Shown piece by piece: positions 23,984-31,035 of a DNA stretch of 37,191 nucleotides. The position numbers were made by a program, and so were the translations under genes. Positions within the stretch are counted from its first letter, which is position 1. Each line of letters opens with the position of its first letter. The DNA comes from a bacterium (lineage in GTDB: Bacteria; Hydrothermota; Tepidihabitantia; B3-TA06): assembly GCA_012517375.1 (NCBI GenBank), contig JAAYVC010000109.1:1-37191 (forward strand), written 5' to 3'. The notes under the pieces were generated by a model. The model saw only the letters and a program-made list of their open reading frames with translations. It was not told where the DNA came from and made no database searches.

Positions 23984-25251
23984 TCCTCTCCGGGCGCAGA
24001 AACCCTTTCTATCTGAGCGCCGACGGATTCCAGTTTGCGCTCGAGACCTTCGTAGCCCCTATCCAGATGATAAATCCTCGATACCGTTGTGGTCCCTTTT
24101 GCGGCAAGTCCTGCAAGAACGAGGGATGCCGAAGCCCTCAAGTCTGAAGCCATAACCTCGGTTCCGGAGAGTTTTTCCGTACCTTCGATTACTGCCGTGT
24201 TCCCTTTTAACGTGATCTGGGCGCCCATACGCTGAAGCTCCATTGCCTGCATGAATCGGTTCTCGAATATGGCCTCAGAGATTATGCTTGTGCCTTCACC
24301 AAGTGCCAGCCAGGCCATAAACTGAGCCTGCATATCGGTTGGGAAACCGGGGTAGGGTGCCGTGTTCAAAATCAGGGGCGAAGGTCTGTGCATCATTGAC
24401 ACGGTAAGATGATTGCCTGATGCCTCGATTTCTGCTCCGGCCTCAAGAAGAGGCTGTATCAAATTACCCATATGGGACGAAGGCGCATTTCTTAAGATCA
24501 ATCTTCCACGGGTGATTGCCGCGGCAACGGCATAGGTCCCTGCCTCTATTCTGTCCGGTATGTTTGCGAACTCAGCGCCATGAAGTTCCTTTACGCCTGC
24601 GACGGTTATTTCGTGTGTGCCTTCTCCTCGTATATCGGCGCCCATCTTGCGCAGAAAGACGGCAACCGTCGAGACCTCTGGTTCTGCTGCAGCGCCAATT
24701 ATCTTGGTTTCACCCTCGGCAAGAACGGCTGCCATCATTACATTGATGGTCGCGCCTACGCTCGGACCCTTGGTTCCCTCGAGAAATATCTCAGAGCCTA
24801 CAAGTTTTTTTGCACGCGCGTGGACGTATCCTTCTTCAACAATGACTTCTGCGCCCAGCTTCTCCATGCCCTTGATGTGAAGGTCAATAGGTCTTGCTCC
24901 TATTGCGCATCCGCCCGGCAAGGCTACTTTTGCTTCTTTGAACCTTCCCAGCAACGGGCCTAGAACATAATAGGATGCTCTCATCTTGCGGACTATCTCA
25001 TAAGGAGCTTCAATACCGGGATTTAGAGCCTGGATTCTGACTGTATCCTCGCTGTGTTCCGATTTTACTCCCAGTGTATCCAGAAGTTCGCACATTGTGG
25101 ATACATCAACAAGTGAAGGCACGTTAGACAGTACGCAAGGTTCATTTGTCAGAAGCGTTGCCGACATCAGTGGCAACGCGGCGTTCTTTGACCCTGAGAT
25201 TGTTACTTCTCCGTGCAGAGGGTGACCGCCTGTTATGAGAAGTTTATCCAT
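23980..25251 (-). CDS. murA: UDP-N-acetylglucosamine 1-carboxyvinyltransferase
   Basis: Catalyses the first committed step of peptidoglycan synthesis, adding enolpyruvate to UDP-GlcNAc. The catalytic loop LPGGCAIGARP places the active Cys at residue 115, the same number as in E. coli. Having Cys rather than Asp there predicts sensitivity to fosfomycin-type inactivation. The N-terminal SGSKNAALPLM block (19-29) is typical. Its length of 423 is normal. It lies outside the dcw cluster, downstream of HU, the microprotein and tRNA-Arg on the same strand; I see no strong separate promoter in the 95-base gap. Confidence 0.97.
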   Translation of the reverse strand: MDKLLITGGHPLHGEVTISGSKNAALPLMSATLLTNEPCVLSNVPSLVDVSTMCELLDTLGVKSEHSEDTVRIQALNPGIEAPYEIVRKMRASYYVLGPLLGRFKEAKVALPGGCAIGARPIDLHIKGMEKLGAEVIVEEGYVHARAKKLVGSEIFLEGTKGPSVGATINVMMAAVLAEGETKIIGAAAEPEVSTVAVFLRKMGADIRGEGTHEITVAGVKELHGAEFANIPDRIEAGTYAVAAAITRGRLILRNAPSSHMGNLIQPLLEAGAEIEASGNHLTVSMMHRPSPLILNTAPYPGFPTDMQAQFMAWLALGEGTSIISEAIFENRFMQAMELQRMGAQITLKGNTAVIEGTEKLSGTEVMASDLRASASLVLAGLAAKGTTTVSRIYHLDRGYEGLERKLESVGAQIERVSAPGEE

Positions 25252-25346
25252 TTTAATCCTCTCTTTATTAGGGCTTTCCTCTTTTTGACGATCATGCAGG
25301 GATTTTGTGAACCCTATTCGGCGCGTCTAAGCCTTACAAGCCCAAA

Positions 25347-25420
25347 CGCGCCCGATAGGACTCGAACCTACGGCCTTCACGTCCGGAGCGTGATGCTCTG
25401 TCCGTCTGAGCTACGGGCGC
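25347..25420 (-). tRNA. tRNA-Arg (anticodon CCG)
   Basis: The fold is complete: acceptor GCGCCCG/CGGGCGC, D arm GCTC/GAGC, anticodon stem TCACG/CGTGA with loop CTCCGGA (anticodon CCG, reads CGG), and T arm GTAGG/CCTAT with loop TTCGAGT. The discriminator is G and CCA is not encoded. It begins 2 bases after the microprotein stop codon, so it is probably processed from the HU transcript. Confidence 0.95.
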
Positions 25421-25421
25421 G

Positions 25422-25511
25422 TTAGCTGCGTTTCTTTCTGAGAAGCTTGCGTCTTTTCTTAAACTTGTGGCGTTTTACCTTTTTCAGTTTACGTTTACGA
25501 CCGCATGGCAT
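25422..25511 (-). CDS. 29-residue basic ribosomal microprotein (bS22/mS38-like, AURKAIP1/COX24 domain)
   Basis: A tiny, extremely basic protein that begins MPCGRKRKLKKVKRHKFKK and ends RRKLLRKKRS. Known relatives are the small AURKAIP1/COX24-domain proteins: mycobacterial bS22, mitochondrial mS38 and the Bacteroidetes MPSGKKRKRHK-type peptide, which sit at the decoding side of the small ribosomal subunit. The (K/R)xxKHxxKKxRKLLRK core is the shared part. The ribosome site is weak (AAAGG about 13 bases up). It lies 23 bases after the HU gene and 1 base before tRNA-Arg, so it is likely co-transcribed with both. Confidence 0.75.
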   Translation of the reverse strand: MPCGRKRKLKKVKRHKFKKRRKLLRKKRS

Positions 25512-25534
25512 CTATTATTAGCCTTTCTTTTTAG

Positions 25535-25825
25535 TTATTTCTGGGTTACTACCTGTTTGAGTATCTTGGAGGGCTTGAAAACCGGTACTAGGCGGGCAGG
25601 GATGTTAATCTCCTTGCCTGTTCTTGGGTTGCGTGCTATCTTTGAGTTGCGGCGCTTGGATTTGAACACTCCAAATCCTCTTATTTCAATTCTTTTGCCC
25701 TCTGCGAGCAGACTAGATATCTCCTTAAGGAATATGTTTATTACCATGGAGATGTCCTTCTTAGTTACGCGGGGGCCAAGCTTGCGCTCGATTACTTCTA
25801 CTATGTCCGCCTTGCGTACGCTCAT
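25535..25825 (-). CDS. HU/IHF-family nucleoid protein
   Basis: A 96-residue DNA-bending, histone-like dimer. The N-terminal helices (MSVRKADIVEVIERKLG) lead into the family signature GFGVFKSKRRNSKIARNP, whose beta-ribbon arm (ARNPRTGKEINIP) carries the intercalating Pro. Length and motif fit HU or an IHF subunit; the two cannot be separated by eye. AAAGGAGG lies 8 bases before ATG 25825. It has a perfect-consensus promoter (TTGACA, 17 bp, TATAAT), as expected for an abundant protein, and a leader of roughly 110 bases. Confidence 0.95.
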   Translation of the reverse strand: MSVRKADIVEVIERKLGPRVTKKDISMVINIFLKEISSLLAEGKRIEIRGFGVFKSKRRNSKIARNPRTGKEINIPARLVPVFKPSKILKQVVTQK

Positions 25826-25911
25826 TGGGCGCCTCCTTTGTTATTCCGGCTTATTGCCGTTTCAAGAATCTCGCCAATTTCGTTTCGCATCAATTTCTTC
25901 CATTGCTCCAC
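25822..25911 (-). other. Possible leader ORF coupled to the HU gene
   Basis: Within the HU leader a GTG at 25911 opens a 29-codon frame (starting VEQWKKLMRNEIGEILETAI). Its TGA stop overlaps the HU ATG (ATGA), and the HU ribosome site lies inside it. The composition looks like an amphipathic helix, but the GTG has no good ribosome site, so it may be chance. Confidence 0.25.
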
Positions 25912-25942
25912 GTTAAGGAGAAAGCGAAACTTATCACCAACG

Positions 25943-25971
25943 ATTATATACAAAACCGTGATTCATGTCAA
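25943..25971 (-). promoter_or_regulatory. Consensus promoter of HU and following genes
   Basis: TTGACA (25971-25966), 17-bp spacer, TATAAT (25948-25943): a perfect sigma-70 consensus, the strongest promoter in the window. It faces away from the PPIase promoter. Confidence 0.85.
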
Positions 25972-26038
25972 GTGCACTTTATCACAACTCTTAGCGAATC
26001 AGATGAAACTCGAAACCTTTCTTTTGCACTCAATCTAC

Positions 26039-26066
26039 TTGACGTTTGCGATATTCTTCATATCAT
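26039..26066 (+). promoter_or_regulatory. Promoter of the PPIase lipoprotein gene
   Basis: TTGACG (26039-26044), 16-bp spacer, TATCAT (26061-26066), 25 bases upstream of the start codon. Confidence 0.6.
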
Positions 26067-26091
26067 CATATCAAGAAATAAGGAGGATGAA

Positions 26092-26649
26092 ATGCAGAGA
26101 CGACTCATTATCCTGGCCGTATTAGCCATTGCGTTCATTGGCCCTGCTTGCAAGCCCAAATCAAAAGATGAACTTTCGAAGAACATCCAGGCGGTTGTTG
26201 AAGTTGAGGGCCGCGGAAAGATGCGAATTCAGCTCTTTCCGGAACAAGCACCGCGTGCGGTAAAACAGTTCGTAAAACTCTCAAAGGAAACTTTCTATAA
26301 TAACAGGCAAGTCTGGCGCGTAGGGCAGATGGGTGAAGGCAAGGAATTCGTCATGACCGGATGCCCGAAGAACAACGGAAACGGTTACTACACTATAAAA
26401 GGAAAAGGTTACTTCATAAGAGAGGATATTGATTCTACGCTTCATCACGAACGCGGAACGGTCTCCATGATAAACTTCGGCAAGCCCCAGACCACCTCCT
26501 CGCAGTTCATTATCTGCCGCGGGCAGATTCCCGAGTTCGACGGCAAGTACTCGATAATCGGCAAGGTTACGGACGGACTAAACGTTCTTGATTCCCTTGA
26601 AAAAGGAGATAACATTCTGTCGGTTACGATAGAAGAAGGCGCCGAATAA
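26092..26649 (+). CDS. Cyclophilin-type peptidyl-prolyl cis-trans isomerase lipoprotein
   Basis: A 185-residue exported cyclophilin that catalyses cis-trans isomerisation of Xaa-Pro bonds in envelope proteins. ATG 26092 follows AAGGAGG and gives a signal peptide with a plausible lipobox (IGPAC, Cys20). The cyclophilin core shows PRAVKQFVKLS, the catalytic-region strand (FYNNRQVWRVGQ), the core motif SSQFIICRG and FDGKYSIIGKV. The usual FHR catalytic Arg is replaced by VWR, and the usual GGD after it is missing, so it is a divergent member. It is monocistronic by spacing: it has its own promoter, and the next gene also has one. Confidence 0.9.
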   Translation: MQRRLIILAVLAIAFIGPACKPKSKDELSKNIQAVVEVEGRGKMRIQLFPEQAPRAVKQFVKLSKETFYNNRQVWRVGQMGEGKEFVMTGCPKNNGNGYYTIKGKGYFIREDIDSTLHHERGTVSMINFGKPQTTSSQFIICRGQIPEFDGKYSIIGKVTDGLNVLDSLEKGDNILSVTIEEGAE

Positions 26650-26678
26650 GCCAGATAGCGCCAGATCATTCAATCTTG

Positions 26679-26718
26679 TTGACAGGGGGCTGAAAATTAC
26701 TATCATTACAGTATGATA
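26679..26718 (+). promoter_or_regulatory. Permease promoter with inverted repeat on the -10
   Basis: TTGACA (26679-26684), 16-bp spacer, TATCAT (26701-26706). The -10 is also the left arm of TATCAT-tacagt-ATGATA (26701-26718), whose arms extend with near-matching ATTA/TAAT. An inverted repeat over the -10 is a common operator layout for ArsR-type metal sensors; the regulator is not identified here. Confidence 0.55.
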
Positions 26719-26744
26719 ATTAGGCATCCTCTGTTGGAGGAGAG

Positions 26745-28016
26745 GTGTTAGCGGTTCTTGCATGGATATGGAACGCCCTCATCGGAGTTCTTGCCGCGAG
26801 CTGGGAGCTTCTCTTAGAAATGTCTCCTTATCTCCTTCTTGGGTTTCTCTTCGGGGGTATCCTTCATATATTCGTATCTGTCCAGAAGATAGCGAAACAT
26901 CTCGGCGGAGCAAGCTTCTGGTCGGTTCTAAAAGCAACACTCGTCGGCATCCCGCTCCCCCTATGCTCCTGCGCCGTCATACCGACCGCTGCATCCATCC
27001 GCCAGAGCGGAGCATCCAAAGGCGCAACGCTTGCGTTCCTCATCTCGACTCCTACAACCGGCGTGGATTCGATTCTTGCGACGTACTCACTCCTCGGGCC
27101 CATCTTTACCCTCTACCGGATAGCCGCGTCCTTCCTTGCGGGTTTTGCTGCAGGAGTCGGCGCAAACGTCTTTGATAAAGACAAACCTGGGGATAGAGAC
27201 AAGATAAGCAACAACAATTGCGTAGTTTGCGGCAACTCGACAGACGATGAACACACACATGGTTTTTGGGTTCGCGCTAGGGCAATGGTCGCTTACTCGT
27301 TCGGCGAACTCGTAGGTGACATAGGCAAATGGCTCGTAATCGGCACGCTTATAGGCGGCGCTATCGCCTACTTTATTCCTCCGCAGATAATCGGCACTTA
27401 CTTCAAGTCCCCTATTCTTCAGATGTTAGTGATGCTGGCCGTAGGCGTACCGCTCTACATCTGCGCGACCGGTTCGCTTCCAATAGCGGCCGCGCTCGTG
27501 GCTAAGGGCATATCGCCGGGCGCCGCGCTCGTATTCCTAATCGCCGGTCCTGCGACCAACGCGACCACGATCACGGTTGTAGGCAAAACGCTCGGAAAAC
27601 GTTCACTTATAATCTACCTCACATCCATCGCCATCGTCTCACTCGGTCTTGGGTTTCTCTACAACGTCATTTTTCCATCGGGTATGGTATTCTCATCCTC
27701 GGGGAAAATCGTCGGGCTTTTCGAGCTTCCGCCGCTCGTGAGCACCATCTCCGCCGTTATCCTCATCGCTTTGATCCTCCTGCAGTTCGGGCTCTGGATG
27801 TACCGCAAGATAGCGCACAAGCCTCACCACTGCTCAGATCAAACCTGCTCCGTCGACGCTTGCTCTTGCTCCGACCATGATCATCACGAAGAGGGAGAAG
27901 GGGAGGAGGGTTGCCACTGCGGCGGCAACCACAGCGGTGGTGGCGGTCACGATGAGGGAGATAGTTGTGGTTGTGGACACTCGCACTGCCACGAACCCGT
28001 GCACAAAGACCCGTAA
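26745..28016 (+). CDS. SO_0444-type Cu/Zn efflux permease with His/Cys-rich tail
   Basis: A 423-residue polytopic permease of the DUF318/ArsP-like superfamily. The duplicated core shows GIPLPLCSCAVIPTAASIRQ (about 67-86) with FLISTPTTGVDS, and later GVPLYICATGSLPIAAALV with FLIAGPATNATT. The CSC and CATGS loops are the likely metal-path cysteines. The last 50 residues hold about 14 His and 10 Cys in short clusters (HHCSDQTC, CGCGHSHCHEP), a metal-binding tail as in SO_0444-type copper/zinc efflux proteins. A short Cys pair (CVVCG) lies in the central loop. The start is GTG 26745, with GGAGGAGAG directly before it. The metal is inferred, not shown. Confidence 0.85.
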   Translation: MLAVLAWIWNALIGVLAASWELLLEMSPYLLLGFLFGGILHIFVSVQKIAKHLGGASFWSVLKATLVGIPLPLCSCAVIPTAASIRQSGASKGATLAFLISTPTTGVDSILATYSLLGPIFTLYRIAASFLAGFAAGVGANVFDKDKPGDRDKISNNNCVVCGNSTDDEHTHGFWVRARAMVAYSFGELVGDIGKWLVIGTLIGGAIAYFIPPQIIGTYFKSPILQMLVMLAVGVPLYICATGSLPIAAALVAKGISPGAALVFLIAGPATNATTITVVGKTLGKRSLIIYLTSIAIVSLGLGFLYNVIFPSGMVFSSSGKIVGLFELPPLVSTISAVILIALILLQFGLWMYRKIAHKPHHCSDQTCSVDACSCSDHDHHEEGEGEEGCHCGGNHSGGGGHDEGDSCGCGHSHCHEPVHKDP

Positions 28017-28055
28017 CACCCGTAACACCCGTGACACACTTAACCCACGTAACAC
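28011..28055 (+). repeat. 9-bp tandem repeat with five in-frame stops
   Basis: CCGTAACAC occurs at 28011 and 28020, CCGTGACAC at 28029, with decayed units to about 28055. The permease stop is the first TAA. Because 9 is a multiple of 3, stop codons recur in the same frame at 28014, 28023, 28032, 28041 and 28050. Confidence 0.75.
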
Positions 28056-28637
28056 ACCTTTGACCTCGATTTTGACAAGGGGCTTAAGCGTAGGGGCCGA
28101 CCTTCAGGTCGGCCCGATTCATAATGAAAGAACATACTGGCAAAATCTATAGATAAACTTGTACAGGTCGCTTTCAGGCATAACAAGCTGAAAGTGCTTT
28201 TTTTAGAATGATCATCAAAAGAAAAGTTTAGTCTTGTTTCAAAGGAGAAGCCAGCGTGGCTTAGGGAGTTCCGAATATGGGTCACTATTCCCTTCAGATT
28301 TCTATCTTTATCAGGACACTGGAGAATCTGAATACTACTCCATTCGGCTTCCTGCAGGCCTTCGATAGGTATCTCTTCAATCTTTTCATAGAATTTCTCC
28401 TTCGGATAAACGAAAAAACCGTACAAGCTTGTAATAAGAACGCCTTGATTGAACAATACATAGTTATCAAGCTGATCCCAGTGTAACGATTTCCGCCATT
28501 CTTCAAAGAAACTCCCTATAGATAAGTTAGGCTTTTCTTGAAATGCAGAGGTAAAAGCTGTTTAAAAATTCAAGATTGAGGAATACCTGCCTAGTGATAA
28601 CTTTATCGTCTATTTGAGGTTGTTTTATGGTGGGCAT
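28040..28637 (-). pseudogene. Frameshifted HEPN-type protein (pEK499_p136-like)
   Basis: ATG 28637 has an AAAGGAGG site and opens a frame that stops after 36 codons (28527). The +1 frame then continues to 28040 with clearly protein-like sequence. The span is 598 bases, 3n+1, so one extra base in 28530-28561 (the A4 run at 28553-28556 is a good candidate) restores a protein of about 198 residues. The downstream part has SLYGFFVYPKEKFYEKI and then HIRNSLSHAGFSFE. The RNxxxH pattern (28256-28273) is the HEPN ribonuclease motif. The family call is by eye. Its last codons run into a palindromic repeat, and a second copy lies just upstream. It may be a real pseudogene or an assembly error. Confidence 0.6.
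28090..28115 (+). repeat. Dispersed palindrome, copy A (3' end of HEPN gene)
   Basis: GTAG followed by GGGCCGACCT, loop TC, AGGTCGGCCC: a perfect 10-bp stem. It lies inside the reading frame at the 3' end of the HEPN gene, giving a GRPEGRPLRLSP tail. It is inverted relative to copy B. Confidence 0.8.
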
Positions 28638-28660
28638 AGTGCCTCCTTTATGGTTTATCA

Positions 28661-28686
28661 GGGCCTACCTGAAGGTCGGCCCCTAC
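28661..28686 (-). repeat. Dispersed palindrome, copy B (5' side of HEPN gene)
   Basis: On the plus strand GGGCCTACCT, loop GA, AGGTCGGCCC, then CTAC, with one mismatch in the stem. It lies 23 bases upstream of the HEPN start and 30 bases past the rlmN stop. Confidence 0.8.
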
Positions 28687-28715
28687 ATTTCCTATCGATA
28701 TTTTTACGGGGTGTA

Positions 28716-29771
28716 TTAGTCAGGGTCCCCGACGGAATGCGGGGCATTCTTTTGGGGTGCAGCCAGTTGCCCGCATCCAGCAAGGATGGCTGAGCCAAGG
28801 CTCTTGCGCAAGGTCACCGCGGGCAGGTTAGGCATAATCCAGCGCATGAACTCCTCAACGTGGGCGGGTGAGGGGGACCGCAACGCGCATCCGGGGAATG
28901 GGTTCAGGGGAATGAGATTTATCTTGCAGGGGATGCCGGCAAGAAGCATCTCTAAATTCTCCGCATCCTTTTTGCGGTCGTTGACGCCCGAAACGAGCAC
29001 GTACTCGAACGTCACGCGCTTGCCCTTTAGTTCCACGAACCTCCTCACCTCCGGGATAAGCTCGTTCAAGGGATACTTCGCGGCAATCGGCATTATGCGC
29101 TCGCGCGTCTCCTGGTCTGCCGCGTTCAAGGACACAGCCAACTTGAACTGCTCAGGCTCCTTCGCGAAGCGCTTTATGCCGGGCACTATCCCCGCGGTCG
29201 ATATCGTTATCTTGCGGGCGCCGATGCTTAAGCCGAAATCCTCGTTGAGAATCCGTGCCGCAGTCAGGGTCGCTTCGTAGTTCAGGAACGGCTCGCCCAT
29301 GCCCATGAAGACCACGTTCGTTATACGTTCCGTCTGTCCCCGCTGAACCTCGAGGACCTGTCCTGCAATCTCAGAGGGTTCGAGATTTCTTACCAACCCC
29401 ATCTGCCCGGTTCTGCATATGAAACATCCTAGCGAGCAGCCCACTTGCGTGGAGACGCAAACGGTCCTGCGGTCCCTGTCCTTGAGCCAGACAGACTCTA
29501 CCGAAAACCCGTCCTCAAGCTCGAAGAGATGCTTGACCGCGCCCTCCTTTGCGGAGCCGGTGCGGTTTTTAATCTTCAAGTCCGATATCCTGAATCGCTG
29601 TGCGAGCTTTTCGCGCAAGGGCTTTGAGATATCGGTCATATCCTCAAAACCCCTCGAACCCTTCTGCCAGAGCCACTTGAATACCTGGCGCGCCCTGAAC
29701 GCAGGCAGTTCAATCTTTGAGAGCTCCTTTTCGAGTTCCTTGAGCGTGAAGTTCCTTAGTTCAGTCTTCAC
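28716..29771 (-). CDS. rlmN: 23S rRNA (adenine-2503-C2)-methyltransferase RlmN
   Basis: A radical-SAM enzyme that methylates A2503 of 23S rRNA and A37 of some tRNAs. The cluster motif is CSLGCFIC, with Cys112, Cys116 and Cys119. The two mechanistic cysteines are in place: Cys105 (VCVSTQVGC) and Cys333 (GCGQL). MGMGEPFLN and the later KINLIPLNPF are further family signatures. Its length of 351 is normal. The start is GTG 29771, overlapping the stop of the upstream MtaB gene by 4 bases (GTGA), with AGGAAG upstream, so the two RNA-modification genes are coupled. Confidence 0.96.
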   Translation of the reverse strand: MKTELRNFTLKELEKELSKIELPAFRARQVFKWLWQKGSRGFEDMTDISKPLREKLAQRFRISDLKIKNRTGSAKEGAVKHLFELEDGFSVESVWLKDRDRRTVCVSTQVGCSLGCFICRTGQMGLVRNLEPSEIAGQVLEVQRGQTERITNVVFMGMGEPFLNYEATLTAARILNEDFGLSIGARKITISTAGIVPGIKRFAKEPEQFKLAVSLNAADQETRERIMPIAAKYPLNELIPEVRRFVELKGKRVTFEYVLVSGVNDRKKDAENLEMLLAGIPCKINLIPLNPFPGCALRSPSPAHVEEFMRWIMPNLPAVTLRKSLGSAILAGCGQLAAPQKNAPHSVGDPD

Positions 29772-31015
29772 GTCTTCCTACCCATAGTTGTATCCAATCT
29801 GCCGCGCGTTTCCTTTTCGGCAGCATCCGTGATAGTCACCATCGCCAAAGATCGAACAGGCAAATCCGTCGGGGATATGTGTACATCCACATAGTTATCC
29901 GTGAGAACCCTTGTTCTGGAAAGGACGACAGCCTCCCTTCGGCTGCCGATGAATCCGCTTCTGAACTCGAGAGATTTTTGTGCGCCAAGCTCCCTTAGTA
30001 TTTTCGTCCGCTCCCTTGGATTCGAGTTCCTTCTTTGAAGCGCCATGGGCGTGCCCGGCCTCGCAGAATAGGTGAATGCGTGCAGGTATGAGAACGGCAT
30101 CGAGCGCACGAAATCAAGAGTCCGCGCAAAGCTCGCTTCATCCTCGCTCGGAGTCGAAGTGATTATATCGGTTCCTATCGAAGCGTCAGGAATCCCAGCC
30201 AGAACTTTTTCAACAAGCCTTGCGAACTCCGAAGTGGTGTAGGGGCGATTCATCGTTCTCAATATTCCATCATCTCCAGATTGCAGAGGTATGTGAAGGT
30301 GCGGGCATATCCTCCTCGACCGGGCTACTACCTCAATAATCCTGTCGTCAATAGTATCAGGTTCGAGCGATGTCAGACGAACTCGCGGAAACGTGCTTTT
30401 TTCAGCTTCAATCCTTTCCAATAGTCCGGCAAGGGATTCTCCTCTATCTGCGCCCCAGAGTCCAAGGTTCAATGCGACGAGAACGACCTCACCGAACCCC
30501 TTCTCGTAAAGAACGCGAAGTTCGTTCAGAACATCATTAGCTGGCTTGGAGCTTACGGGTCCCCGTATCCTTGAAACTATGCAGTAGGAACATCTGCGGT
30601 CGCATCCATCTCCGATTCGAAGAAAAACTCGGTTTCTCGATATTGCCGCAACCGAATCACCCTCCTTGAAATCGACGCCTCCGATAATATCTTGCTTTCG
30701 CCCGTAAGGGATAATTTCTGTTACTCCGGGAAGAGTTGAGATTTTTTTTGGATTCGTTTCTGCGCCGCAGCCTGTCACCTTTATCTCGGCGTTCGGGTAT
30801 TTGCGATGAAGCCGGCGGATGAGCGATACGCTCGACCGATCCGCCGGCTCAGTTACCGTGCAAGTTGTTACGAGACACAGGGAAACTTCTGAATCAAGAG
30901 TCTCCTCGTCTGCAAGCTCATACCCGTTGCTTCTATACCAGGCCTTCCAAAGATCGGCCTCGGCTTGACTTAGTTTACAGCCTGCGGCAGCAACTAAGGC
31001 TTTGGGCAGAGCCAT
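29768..31015 (-). CDS. mtaB: MtaB-type tRNA methylthiotransferase
   Basis: A radical-SAM methylthiotransferase, probably adding the 2-methylthio group to t6A37 in tRNAs that read ANN codons. The N-terminal UPF0004 domain gives three cluster cysteines (Cys13 in AGCKLSQAE, Cys52 in TTCTV, Cys83 in TGCGA). The radical-SAM motif is CDRRCSYCIVSRIRGPV, with Cys138, Cys142 and Cys145. GCK-start and RGPV fit MtaB better than MiaB or RimO. The C-terminus has a short TRAM-like stretch (EAVVLSRTRVLTDNYVDVHI). ATG 31015 has no clear ribosome site and lies 20 bases after rpsA. Confidence 0.88.
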   Translation of the reverse strand: MALPKALVAAAGCKLSQAEADLWKAWYRSNGYELADEETLDSEVSLCLVTTCTVTEPADRSSVSLIRRLHRKYPNAEIKVTGCGAETNPKKISTLPGVTEIIPYGRKQDIIGGVDFKEGDSVAAISRNRVFLRIGDGCDRRCSYCIVSRIRGPVSSKPANDVLNELRVLYEKGFGEVVLVALNLGLWGADRGESLAGLLERIEAEKSTFPRVRLTSLEPDTIDDRIIEVVARSRRICPHLHIPLQSGDDGILRTMNRPYTTSEFARLVEKVLAGIPDASIGTDIITSTPSEDEASFARTLDFVRSMPFSYLHAFTYSARPGTPMALQRRNSNPRERTKILRELGAQKSLEFRSGFIGSRREAVVLSRTRVLTDNYVDVHISPTDLPVRSLAMVTITDAAEKETRGRLDTTMGRKT

Positions 31016-31035
31016 AAATCATCTATGATTAATAT

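Noticed and set aside
28011-28055. CRISPR-like array in the 9-bp repeats
   Set aside because: Units are only 9 bp and contiguous, without spacers; this is a simple tandem repeat.
27834-28055. Minus-strand ORF of 73 codons at the permease tail
   Set aside because: It is antisense to the His/Cys-rich tail and the tandem repeat; Val/Thr-rich low complexity and no start signal.
28527-28564. Programmed +1 frameshifting in the HEPN gene
   Set aside because: No prfB-like slippery codon before the stop (the sequence is GCC TAA C) and no internal ribosome-site stimulator; a mutation or assembly error is simpler.
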